Source of the DNA: JAFDWI01 sp964544305
Lineage (GTDB): Bacteria > Actinomycetota > Acidimicrobiia > Acidimicrobiales > Iamiaceae
Direction: 5' to 3'
Length of the DNA stretch: 61,807 nt
Assembly (NCBI GenBank): GCA_964544305.1
Contig: CAZJAZ010000010.1
Coordinates: forward strand, 1-61,807
Below the pieces are notes generated by a model. It ran no database searches. It had not been told where the DNA came from and worked only from the letters and a program-made list of their open reading frames with translations. Made by a program: the position numbers and the translations under genes. This document shows, in pieces, positions 41,594 to 48,746 of this stretch (position 1 is its first letter; every line of letters begins with the position of its first letter).

Positions 41594-42808
41594 TCACACA
41601 TCAAGACCAAAGGCGCTATGGAGCACCAGAACTGCCCGTTCAACTTTGTCTTGGGGCACCACACAAGAAATGCGAATTGCAGACGTTGAAATCATTTCAA
41701 TGTTGATGTCGTTCGCCGCCAACGTCTCAAACACCGTCGCGGCCACACCTGGATTCGTTTTCATTCCTGCGCCCACCAGGCTCACCCGGCCAATTGATTC
41801 CTCTACCGTGACACCAGCCGCGGCCACATCAGCCACGTAGGCCTCGCAGACCTCTCGGGCACGCACAAGCGACTCTTGGGGCACCGTGAACGAGATATCG
41901 GTCACCCCATTGATCGACACGTTCTGCACGATCATGTCAACATTCGTGTCAACGTCGGCAAGACGACGAAACAACGACGCGGCAATACCCGGTCGATCCG
42001 GCACACCAGTGACGGTCACCTTCGCCTCATCTTCGTCGTGGGTGACGGCCGAAACAATTGCCTCTTCCATGTTGGGGTCCTCCTCGCGGATCCATGTGCC
42101 CGGTTCCCACGTAAAACTCGAACGCACATGCAATGGCACATTCCACGTGCGGGCAAACTCCACCGAGCGCATCGCCGGTTTCGGGCATCCCGACGCACAC
42201 ATTTCGAGCATTTCATCAAACGAAATCACCGTCATTCGACGCGCCCGATCAACCACTCGTGGATCGGCGGTAAACACGCCAGACACATCGGTATAGAGCT
42301 CACACGAATCCGCCCCAAGTGCATGAGCGAGCGCAACCGCCGTGGTGTCAGATCCACCTCGGCCCAAGAAGGTGATGTCATTGTCGGTTGAAACGCCTTG
42401 CGAACCCCCCACAACCGCCACGCGACCCGCATCGACCGCAGCACGAACCCGATCTGGTTTCACTTCAAGAATTTTGGCGTTCGTGTGGTTGGTATCGGTA
42501 AGAAACCCTGCTTGCGAGCCAGTGAACGAATCAGCAGCAACCCCAAGGTCATGCAAGGCCATGCACACCAACGCGGTTGCTTTGCGTTCGCCCGACGTGA
42601 TGAGCATGTCCATCTCACGCCCCGGACGGGTCTCGGACACCGCATTGGCAAGGCGGAGCAGCTCATCCGTTTCTTTCCCCATGGCACTAACCACAAGAAC
42701 GATCTGTTCACCTTTGCGGTGGCGGCGCGCCACAAAATCCGCAACCTCACGGATACGTTCCGGGTCGGCAACCGAAGTGCCGCCAAACTTTTGGACGGTA
42801 AGCGTCAC
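41594..42808 (-). CDS. lysC: Aspartate kinase
   Basis: A 404-residue enzyme phosphorylating aspartate, the first step of the aspartate family of amino acids. N-terminal VQKFGGTSVADPERIREVA with the ATP-binding lysine, middle FLGRGGSDTTAVALA and DVSGVFTADPRVV, then two ACT regulatory domains (residues ~265-400: ITVTGVPDRPGIAASLF-type and VSLVGAGMKTNPGVAATVF) for feedback by lysine/threonine. An internal methionine could give a separate beta subunit as in other actinobacteria, though I cannot show this. GTG 42808; only 24 bases after bldD. Confidence 0.95.
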   Translation of the reverse strand: MTLTVQKFGGTSVADPERIREVADFVARRHRKGEQIVLVVSAMGKETDELLRLANAVSETRPGREMDMLITSGERKATALVCMALHDLGVAADSFTGSQAGFLTDTNHTNAKILEVKPDRVRAAVDAGRVAVVGGSQGVSTDNDITFLGRGGSDTTAVALAHALGADSCELYTDVSGVFTADPRVVDRARRMTVISFDEMLEMCASGCPKPAMRSVEFARTWNVPLHVRSSFTWEPGTWIREEDPNMEEAIVSAVTHDEDEAKVTVTGVPDRPGIAASLFRRLADVDTNVDMIVQNVSINGVTDISFTVPQESLVRAREVCEAYVADVAAAGVTVEESIGRVSLVGAGMKTNPGVAATVFETLAANDINIEMISTSAIRISCVVPQDKVERAVLVLHSAFGLDV

Positions 42809-42832
42809 GAACGTTGAGGCTACTTGGCAGCC

Positions 42833-43396
42833 CTAACGCGGCCCCATACCAATTGCGGCTTGCGTTGCGTCATCATCCACACCAATCAGAATCCCCATCG
42901 CACGCAACTCGCGCACACCGTCATCGAGCGTTTCGGCGCCAACAAGAGCGCTCAGCGCTCGTAGATCGTCACTGCGCAACGAAAGCACCCGCCCATTAAA
43001 GTCACCTCGGGCCACCACAATCGAGTTCACAAACCCCATGATCGGATGGTTTGACGCATTCTGGCGAAGCGCTTGCAAATCAACCACGATGCTTGACGAA
43101 TCCGCCCGACTCGAACCGGCAACCGGTTCTCCAAGCAACACACCCATCGGCACGTCATAAAACCTTGCAAGTTCACGCAACCGAGGCACCGAAATGTTTC
43201 GAAAGCCGCGTTCATACGCACCAAGCGCAGACGCGCTCCACCGGCCGTGTGAACGCTCTTCAACATCGGCAAGCGACAGATTCCGTTGCCGGCGCACGGC
43301 ACGCAGTCGTGCACCGACTTCACGCGAGAACGCCCGATCTTCCTCGCTGACACCAGCGTCACCTTGCGTCTGGTCGTCGTCGTGTCGATCAGCCAT
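42833..43396 (-). CDS. bldD: BldD-like c-di-GMP-responsive transcription regulator
   Basis: A 187-residue regulator. After a 20-residue acidic head, an XRE-type DNA-binding domain (LRAVRRQRNLSLADVEERSH, SALGAYERGFRNISVPRLRE, LARFYDVPMGVLL) follows, very like Streptomyces BldD. The C-terminal domain matches BldD's c-di-GMP-binding domain, including the RGD-x8-RxDD signature: R130-G131-D132 and R141-S142-D143-D144 (RGDFNGRVLSLRSDD). In Streptomyces, BldD dimerised by tetrameric c-di-GMP represses development genes. ATG 43396 has a GGGAGG site. It heads a cluster with lysC and asd. Confidence 0.85.
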   Translation of the reverse strand: MADRHDDDQTQGDAGVSEEDRAFSREVGARLRAVRRQRNLSLADVEERSHGRWSASALGAYERGFRNISVPRLRELARFYDVPMGVLLGEPVAGSSRADSSSIVVDLQALRQNASNHPIMGFVNSIVVARGDFNGRVLSLRSDDLRALSALVGAETLDDGVRELRAMGILIGVDDDATQAAIGMGPR

Positions 43397-43477
43397 GGAT
43401 TCGCAAACCTCCCCAGGGTTGCCCGGTCGACTCGTGCCGACGCGACAATTCGCCAATGAACAAGTGAGAAGCATTCT

Positions 43478-43512
43478 TGCACAAATGCACAATCGTTGGA
43501 GCAAGCAACGAT
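43478..43512. promoter_or_regulatory. Repeats in the bldD/cyclophilin divergent region
   Basis: A direct repeat TGCACA-aa-TGCACA (43478-43491) is followed at once by a perfect inverted repeat ATCGTTG-gagcaag-CAACGAT (43492-43512). Candidate operator(s) in a 167-base gap between bldD and the divergent cyclophilin gene. It does not match the Streptomyces BldD box closely. Confidence 0.35.
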
Positions 43513-43563
43513 CCACACGCAAGTGCATTTCACGCCCGCACACTTGGTATCGTCCAATCCATC

Positions 43564-44430
43564 ATGGGAACAGACAAACGTGCACGTCAAAAGGCCAACC
43601 GAGCACAAAAGGTGGCCCAACAACAGGTTCAAGACAAACAAGACAGCCGCAAACGCAGCCTGACCGGCTTCGGTGTCGTGGTGGGTGCGGTCATCGTGAT
43701 CGCCGGATTGATCTACCTCACCTCTGGCAACTCAGATGACACCGCATCGACCGCGTCGACGACGACGGCCGCCGTCACCGTTCCCACAACCGTGACAACA
43801 AAGCTCACCGCCACACCTTTCAAGTTCGGCACGACCGCATGCCCCCCTGAAGCTGGCGCGAAAGAACGCACGTTGACCTTTGCGGCGCCGCCGAAGAACT
43901 GTTTGGTCGCCGGCAAGTCGTACACCGCAACGTTTGACACGACCGCGGGCAAGATCATCGTTGACCTTGACACCAAGAAAACCCCGGGCACCGCGAACAA
44001 CTTTGTGTTTCTTGCCCGCCACCGCTACTACGACAACACCAAACTGTTTCGTGTCAGTGCTGGCATTGACATCATCCAAGGTGGCTCGCCCCACACCCAA
44101 TCGGCCTCTGACCCAGGCCCGGGTTATCAACTGCTTGACGAGGGCAAGTTCAACGCGGACGCATCCCAAGGTGAATACACCTATAGTGCCGGTGACCTCG
44201 TCATGGCCCGCACGACCGGTCCAAATGGTGCCAGCGCCCAGTTCTTTTTCGTCACCGGACCAAAGGGCGCAAATCTCGATGCACAAGGGACATACGTTGT
44301 CTTCGGGCACGTGACGAGCGGCCTTGAGGCACTGCAAAAGATTGTTGCCACTGCCAAAGTTGATGCTTCCGGCGAAGGTACACCAAACCCCGAGGTCACC
44401 ATCAAGAAGGTGGCCATCAACCAGAAGTAG
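43564..44430 (+). CDS. Membrane-anchored cyclophilin-type peptidyl-prolyl isomerase
   Basis: A 288-residue protein. A basic N-terminal helix (DKRARQKANRAQKVAQQQ), one membrane segment (GFGVVVGAVIVIAGLIYLT), a Thr/Ala linker, then a cyclophilin domain from residue ~115. Key residues: KLFRVSAGIDIIQGG in place of FHR-x-I-x-x-F-M-I-Q-G-G, ASAQFFFVTGPKG, and VVFGHVTSGLEALQKI. The catalytic arginine is kept (LFRV). It assists folding of secreted proteins outside the membrane. ATG 43564. Confidence 0.85.
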   Translation: MGTDKRARQKANRAQKVAQQQVQDKQDSRKRSLTGFGVVVGAVIVIAGLIYLTSGNSDDTASTASTTTAAVTVPTTVTTKLTATPFKFGTTACPPEAGAKERTLTFAAPPKNCLVAGKSYTATFDTTAGKIIVDLDTKKTPGTANNFVFLARHRYYDNTKLFRVSAGIDIIQGGSPHTQSASDPGPGYQLLDEGKFNADASQGEYTYSAGDLVMARTTGPNGASAQFFFVTGPKGANLDAQGTYVVFGHVTSGLEALQKIVATAKVDASGEGTPNPEVTIKKVAINQK

Positions 44431-44440
44431 ATTTGTTCCC

Positions 44441-44469
44441 GCTGATCCGGATCAACGACACGGATCAGC
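44441..44469. terminator. Shared hairpin between two convergent genes
   Basis: A perfect 9-base stem GCTGATCCG (44441-44449) / CGGATCAGC (44461-44469) with an 11-base loop. The stop codon of the convergent S51-like gene (44467-44465) is inside the right arm and the cyclophilin stop is 10 bases before the left arm. A bidirectional terminator is the likely role; there is no long T-run. Confidence 0.5.
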
Positions 44470-45130
44470 ACACGAAATCGACAAGGGCGACCGGCGTTTC
44501 GCCAACATGGACGCCAACGTCGCCATTCCCTTCCGCGCGCCAATGACCTTGCAGGTCGCGGATAGCCACGGTTGATTCGTCAATAGCGACCACCGCAAGG
44601 TCAGGGGCCGTGAGTTCTTTGATGCGATGACGTGCTTCAACGCTCCATGAGTTCGCTTGAGGAATGACCGCAAGTCGACGAATCAAACCAAGACCAATCG
44701 TGAACGCACCACCTCTGGAATCAACCATTGGGTCGCCAAGAATCTGCGCCCCCGCATCGGACCCAACAATGGTGGTCCCGTCACGCCACGCGTCAACAAG
44801 CGCAGCAAAAACCGGGGAGTGCATGAACACCGATTTTGCATGCTGGGCCGAACTTCCGATCAAGTACACGACTGCTGCTTGCCGAACACGATCCGCGTTG
44901 TCTTCGTCAAGTGCATCAGCACGTGTCAACACGGGGAGACTTGCGACGGTGGCACCGAAGCTTTCAAGACAAACTTGCGCTTCAGCGACCTTTTCGTCCG
45001 GATGTTCATAGGCAGCCGCCGTTGGAATAACCAGGACTTCTGGACGTTGGCTTCCCTGAAGAATTGTCGGATGAAACTGCGACGCAGCCGCAAAGGGTGC
45101 GCCGCCTATCAATGCCAGCATGCCGCTCAT
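44465..45130 (-). CDS. Peptidase S51 / class I glutamine amidotransferase-like protein with altered nucleophile
   Basis: A 221-residue protein of the dipeptidase E/cyanophycinase superfamily: LALIGGAPF, PEVLVIPTAAAYEHPDEKV, VVYLIGSSAQHAKSVF, and TTIVGSDAGAQILGDPMVDS. In active S51 enzymes the nucleophile elbow reads G-x-S-A-G-A; here it is G-S-D-A-G-A, so Asp stands where the catalytic Ser should be. The neighbouring Ser might act, or the protein may be non-catalytic. The end motif for His (SRGGAFTIGLGLI) differs too. ATG 45130 has an AGGAG site. Divergent from hbd. Confidence 0.65.
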   Translation of the reverse strand: MSGMLALIGGAPFAAASQFHPTILQGSQRPEVLVIPTAAAYEHPDEKVAEAQVCLESFGATVASLPVLTRADALDEDNADRVRQAAVVYLIGSSAQHAKSVFMHSPVFAALVDAWRDGTTIVGSDAGAQILGDPMVDSRGGAFTIGLGLIRRLAVIPQANSWSVEARHRIKELTAPDLAVVAIDESTVAIRDLQGHWRAEGNGDVGVHVGETPVALVDFVC

Positions 45131-45289
45131 CGCTGCTCCTTATCTTCATCGAACCGGTCGATTCGACGGCTTCACATCCCTGAACGTAGTGCAACCTGCG
45201 TAACACGCGACGGCCACTTCGGTCACACCTGTCGCACATTTCAGGCCCAGCGCTTTTTCACCTCGGAATCACGGCACTAACCTGCTGCG

Positions 45290-46147
45290 ATGGCAAATCA
45301 GATTTCGCATGTTGGCATCATTGGTTCGGGGATCATGGGGGCAGGGATCGCCGAGGTCGCGGCCAAAGCGGGTTACACCGTGACCCTGCGGTCACGGCAG
45401 CAGGCCTCCGCCGACGCGATGGTCGACAAACTCACGAAGTCGCTTGAAAGACAAGTCGCCAAAGGACGCCTCGACGAAACCGAGCGTGACGCGGTGCTTG
45501 GACGGGTGCGTGCGGTGAGCGAACTCAACGAACTTTCCGACTGCGACCTGGTCCTTGAATCGGTCGTTGAAGACTTAGGTGTCAAGAAGGCGCTGTTCAC
45601 GGAACTCGACGGAATCGTGAAAACCGGGGCAATTTTGGCGACGAACACATCAACGTTGCCCGTGATCGAATTGGCCATGGCCACCTCGCGCCCCGAGTTG
45701 GTGTGCGGCATTCACTTCTTCAACCCGGCGCCAGCGATGAAACTCGTCGAGATCATTCGGCCACATTCAGCCGCCGATGCAACCATCGAAGCGGCGACCG
45801 CTTTTGCAGAGAAGTGCGGAAAAGGACCGGTCGAAGTCAAAGATCGCGCCGGTTTTATCGTGAACCACTTGTTGTTTCCGTATTTGAACAACGCCGTTCG
45901 GATGCTTGAAAACGGCACGGCAACACGCGACCACATTGATGAAGCCATGATGGGCGGCTGCAACTTCCCAATGGGGCCGCTTGCCTTGTTAGACCTTGTT
46001 GGCCTTGACACGTCGCTGGCGATTCTCGATGCGCTCTACGAAGAGTTCCGTGACCCGCACTACGCCGCTGTGCCGTTACTGCGCCGCATGGTGACCGCTG
46101 GCCACCTCGGCCGCAAGTCGGGTGAAGGCTTCTATAACTATTCCTAA
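45290..46147 (+). CDS. 3-hydroxybutyryl-CoA dehydrogenase
   Basis: A 285-residue NAD(P)-dependent 3-hydroxyacyl-CoA dehydrogenase (FadB2/Hbd type). N-terminal GIIGSGIMGAGIAEVAAKAG, then LVLESVVEDLGVKKALF, ATNTSTLPVIELA, the catalytic HFFNPAPAMKLVEII, and the C-terminal domain with NHLLFPYLNNAVRMLENGTA and GPLALLDLVGLD. The catalytic His and Glu are kept. It interconverts acetoacetyl-CoA and 3-hydroxybutyryl-CoA in fatty acid/butanoate or ethylmalonyl-CoA metabolism; an ethylmalonyl-CoA mutase-like gene at 59755 is compatible with the latter. A palindromic repeat begins 3 bases after its stop. Confidence 0.9.
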   Translation: MANQISHVGIIGSGIMGAGIAEVAAKAGYTVTLRSRQQASADAMVDKLTKSLERQVAKGRLDETERDAVLGRVRAVSELNELSDCDLVLESVVEDLGVKKALFTELDGIVKTGAILATNTSTLPVIELAMATSRPELVCGIHFFNPAPAMKLVEIIRPHSAADATIEAATAFAEKCGKGPVEVKDRAGFIVNHLLFPYLNNAVRMLENGTATRDHIDEAMMGGCNFPMGPLALLDLVGLDTSLAILDALYEEFRDPHYAAVPLLRRMVTAGHLGRKSGEGFYNYS

Positions 46148-46150
46148 ATC

Positions 46151-46201
46151 CGAAATTTGACGCGTTCTGGCCTCTCTGAGGCCATAACGCGTCAAATTTC
46201 G
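46151..46201. repeat. 51-base palindromic repeat, copy 1
   Basis: Two 24-base arms around a TCT loop; left arm begins CGAAATTTGACGCGTT, right arm ends AACGCGTCAAATTTCG. One mismatch (C in place of A before TGGCC on the left). Stem tip is GGCCTC/GAGGCC. It directly follows the dehydrogenase stop. Same element as at 47206 and 48583. Likely a transcription end or REP-like element. Confidence 0.85.
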
Positions 46202-46244
46202 CATGGAAGGTTTGCGAAGTGCGGAAAACGGGCATGTATAGATC

Positions 46245-47222
46245 ATGCCTGTCAAACACCCAGATCAACGGCCGTCATTCGTGCACCCCGAAATGGCGAT
46301 CGACCAAGTAGCAACGACAAATTGCGGTCTCATCTCACGGACTCAACTGCGCCAACTTGGACTCACCGAGGCTGAGATTCGAGGCCATCTTCATCGTGGG
46401 ACCATCGTCCACGTACAACGCGGTGTCTATCGCACCGTCGGCACGTCAATGTCGCTACGACGCGACCTTATTGGGGCATGTCTGGCAGCTGATGGGCTGG
46501 TCGCTGCTTCCCACCGCAGCGCCCTCTGGCTCTGGGGCTTGGCATATCTGGCCCCGAGTCCGGAAATTTCTGTCAACACCGAACGGCACCCACGGCTTAG
46601 TGGAATCGTCGTGCACCGATCACGTGATCTGGCCCCACACCACATCACTGAACTTCGACAAGTCACTGTCACGACTCCGGCCCGCACTCTCGTTGACGTT
46701 GGTTGTGTTGTTTCAGCTCGCACTTTCACCGAGGCGCTCGAGCGTGCGATCCATAAGAAGTTGGTAACCGTTGCCGAACTGCGCCACTTGATCGATGAAG
46801 TAGCCGGGCGAGGACGCAACGGCGTCGGCATCCTTCGCGACGTATTAGATCAACGCGCACTAGGGGATGCGCGACCAGAAAGCATGCTTGAGCCGCTCAT
46901 GGCCCGTCTCCTCGCACAAAGCAGTATCGAGGGGGCGTGTTATCAAGCGGAGATCATCGTTGGTGGACGCAAGTTGCGGCCAGATTTTTTGTTTCCGAAC
47001 GAAAAGGTCGTTGTTGAGGTTGATGGTCTTTCTGTGCACGGCACCCGGGACGCACTTGATCACGACCTTGAACGTCAGAACCTCTTATCTGCTCATGGCT
47101 ATCAAGTACTGCGCTACACGATCACGCATCTGCGCCAGCCTGACAAGACCGCGGCGCAGATTTTGCGGGTCGTCCATGCCCGTCGTTCTCGTCATTCCTC
47201 CAATTACTCTTCCGAAATTTGA
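46245..47222 (+). CDS. AbiEi-type antitoxin domain plus DUF559 endonuclease-like domain protein
   Basis: A 325-residue protein. Residues ~15-190 are an AbiEi/type IV antitoxin-like region: winged helix NCGLISRTQLRQLGLTEAE, RGVYRTVGTS, AASHRSALWLWGL and RTLVDVGCVVSARTFTEAL. Residues ~215-325 are a Vsr/DUF559 restriction-endonuclease-like fold, with LRPDFLFPNEKVVVEVDG as the PD-(D/E)xK core. Such stand-alone proteins are numerous in actinobacteria; their partner and role are unknown. No AbiEii toxin gene lies nearby. The stop codon is inside the left arm of palindrome copy 2. Start uncertain: ATG 46245 or ATG 46293, the latter starting at the domain itself. Confidence 0.75.
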   Translation: MPVKHPDQRPSFVHPEMAIDQVATTNCGLISRTQLRQLGLTEAEIRGHLHRGTIVHVQRGVYRTVGTSMSLRRDLIGACLAADGLVAASHRSALWLWGLAYLAPSPEISVNTERHPRLSGIVVHRSRDLAPHHITELRQVTVTTPARTLVDVGCVVSARTFTEALERAIHKKLVTVAELRHLIDEVAGRGRNGVGILRDVLDQRALGDARPESMLEPLMARLLAQSSIEGACYQAEIIVGGRKLRPDFLFPNEKVVVEVDGLSVHGTRDALDHDLERQNLLSAHGYQVLRYTITHLRQPDKTAAQILRVVHARRSRHSSNYSSEI

Positions 47223-47270
47223 CGCGTTATGGCCTCAGAGAGGCCATAACGCGTCAAATTTCGGAAGAGT
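47206..47270. repeat. Palindromic repeat, copy 2, with 31-base perfect arms
   Basis: The same element as copy 1 but extended by ACTCTTC/GAAGAGT: arms 47206-47236 and 47240-47270 pair without a mismatch around a 3-base loop AGA. It lies between two convergent genes; the stop of the AbiEi/DUF559 gene (47220-47222) is in its left arm, and the MFS gene stop is 8 bases beyond. Bidirectional terminator or REP-like repeat. Confidence 0.9.
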
Positions 47271-47278
47271 TAGAAGAG

Positions 47279-48541
47279 TTAAGGGGTGTGGTCCTCTGTT
47301 AAGACTGACGATTCTGGAGTGACACTCCCCATCGACAAACTGAATGCCGCTCGCTCAGCTTCTGCTGCGGGCGAGCGCCTTGTCATTCGATAAAGCGAAT
47401 ACAAGCCGACTACCGCATACGCAACGGCGAGAACGATAAACAACGCACCGGGTGAAATGCTGCCAATTGCGATACTGCCTGCGATCGGCCCCAAAATCGC
47501 GCCGAGTCCGTTGAAGAGAATGATGTGCGCACCTGCGGCCACGATCAGCCGATCGTCCAAATAGTCGTTGAGGTGGGCTGAACTCAGCGAATAGATGGGA
47601 AAGCCTGCCCCGCCCGCGATTGACACCAATCCGATCAGGATCAAGCGACGATCAGTACCAACCTGCGAAGCGACCACACATACTGCCGCCGCAACAGACG
47701 CGGTCAATGCGAGTACGAGACGGCGATCAACCCAATCCGACCATTTACCGAGCGGAAACTGCAACAAGATTCCGCCAAGCAACGCCGCACCAACAAATGC
47801 CCCCGTTGCCGACAGGTTGAAGTGTGCGCGGGTGGCGTAGACAACGCCTGCACCCAGCATGGCCGCGGTTGTGAAACCAGCGATGAAGGTTCCCACTGCG
47901 GCAAGCGGGGCTGCGTGCACGACTCGACCAATTGCAATCGGCGTTGGATCATGCACGGGTGGTGACGGATAGACCGCGAGTGCGATCGGCACGACCGAAA
48001 GTGACACGAGTATCGCCGCCAGGATGAAGGGGTGAGAGCCGTGAAAGCCCACCACCGCGTAAAGGATCTGACCAAGTAGCACTGCCGCAGAAACCACAAT
48101 CATGTAGGTCGCAAAGAGTTGGCCCCGCGTGTGGTTCGTTGCTACCCCGTTCATCCAGGACTCGCATACGACGTAGAGCGCGGACAGGCACATGCCAACG
48201 ACGCCTCGAAAGACCATCCAGGCAATCGGATTGACCAAGAGTACGTGAAAGAGAACCGCGGCACTCGCGAGTGCGGCAAGGCCGGCGAACACTCGAACGT
48301 GGCCGACGCGCCGGATCGCCGGAGGCGCGAATCGAGCGCCCGCGATATACCCCGCGTAATAACCGCCAAGGATCACACCAACAAACCCCGGCCGGAAACC
48401 TTCGAACCCAGCTCGCGCCGCAATAAGCGTTGATGCCAGACCTCCGCCAGTCAAGATGAACGCAATGCTGAGATACAGGGGCATTGCGTCTTTGAGCGCG
48501 CGGGCCAGATTTGGATGTGTAGATGGGCGCGCACCGGTCAC
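47279..48541 (-). CDS. MFS transporter (YcaD-like)
   Basis: About 420 residues with twelve membrane helices. N-terminal half: AMPLYLSIAFILTGGGLAST, GVILGGYYAGYIAG, then the RxGHxRVF-type loop AIRRVGHVRVFAGLAAL. Between halves is a cytoplasmic loop with PSPPVHDPTP, and the second half has LGKWSDWVDRRLVLALTA, the MFS motif A repeat (G-x-W-S-D-x-x-x-R-R). The early helix motif CESWMNGVATNHTRGQLFAT is typical of YcaD-type sugar or drug transporters. Start uncertain among GTG 48541, TTG 48565 and ATG 48484. Substrate unknown. Upstream is palindrome copy 3. Confidence 0.75.
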   Translation of the reverse strand: MTGARPSTHPNLARALKDAMPLYLSIAFILTGGGLASTLIAARAGFEGFRPGFVGVILGGYYAGYIAGARFAPPAIRRVGHVRVFAGLAALASAAVLFHVLLVNPIAWMVFRGVVGMCLSALYVVCESWMNGVATNHTRGQLFATYMIVVSAAVLLGQILYAVVGFHGSHPFILAAILVSLSVVPIALAVYPSPPVHDPTPIAIGRVVHAAPLAAVGTFIAGFTTAAMLGAGVVYATRAHFNLSATGAFVGAALLGGILLQFPLGKWSDWVDRRLVLALTASVAAAVCVVASQVGTDRRLILIGLVSIAGGAGFPIYSLSSAHLNDYLDDRLIVAAGAHIILFNGLGAILGPIAGSIAIGSISPGALFIVLAVAYAVVGLYSLYRMTRRSPAAEAERAAFSLSMGSVTPESSVLTEDHTP

Positions 48542-48582
48542 CGAATCACAATAGAAGAAGCGCAACGTCCCACGTCTTTCTC

Positions 48583-48633
48583 CGAAATTTGACGCGTTAT
48601 GGCCCCCCTGGGGCCATAACGCGTCAAATTTCG
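48583..48633. repeat. 51-base palindromic repeat, copy 3
   Basis: Arms 48583-48606 and 48610-48633 are perfectly complementary with loop CCT. The stem tip reads GGCCCC/GGGGCC, compared with GGCCTC/GAGGCC in copies 1 and 2: both sides changed together, which implies selection for pairing. This copy sits upstream of the MFS gene and the divergent FtsX-type gene rather than at a gene end. Confidence 0.88.
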
Positions 48634-48642
48634 TGACAAAAG

Positions 48643-48671
48643 TTGTTTTATCGACGCTATGTCGTTATGAT
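48643..48671 (+). promoter_or_regulatory. Promoter of the FtsX-type exporter operon
   Basis: TTGTTT (48643-48648) and TATGAT (48666-48671) spaced 17 bases, just after palindrome copy 3. Transcription would start near 48678, giving a ~70-base leader before GTG 48747. Confidence 0.5.
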
Positions 48672-48746
48672 GTCGACACCGCGTCGCCATGTTCTGCGCT
48701 TGCAGACCAAGAACGACGCCAGAGCCAAATCCCCAAAGGAGTGCCA

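Noticed and set aside
46237..46248. TATAGA box just before ATG 46245 as a leaderless promoter
   Set aside because: The hexamer ends only two bases before the ATG, too close for initiation at that codon; at most it would favour the later ATG 46293.
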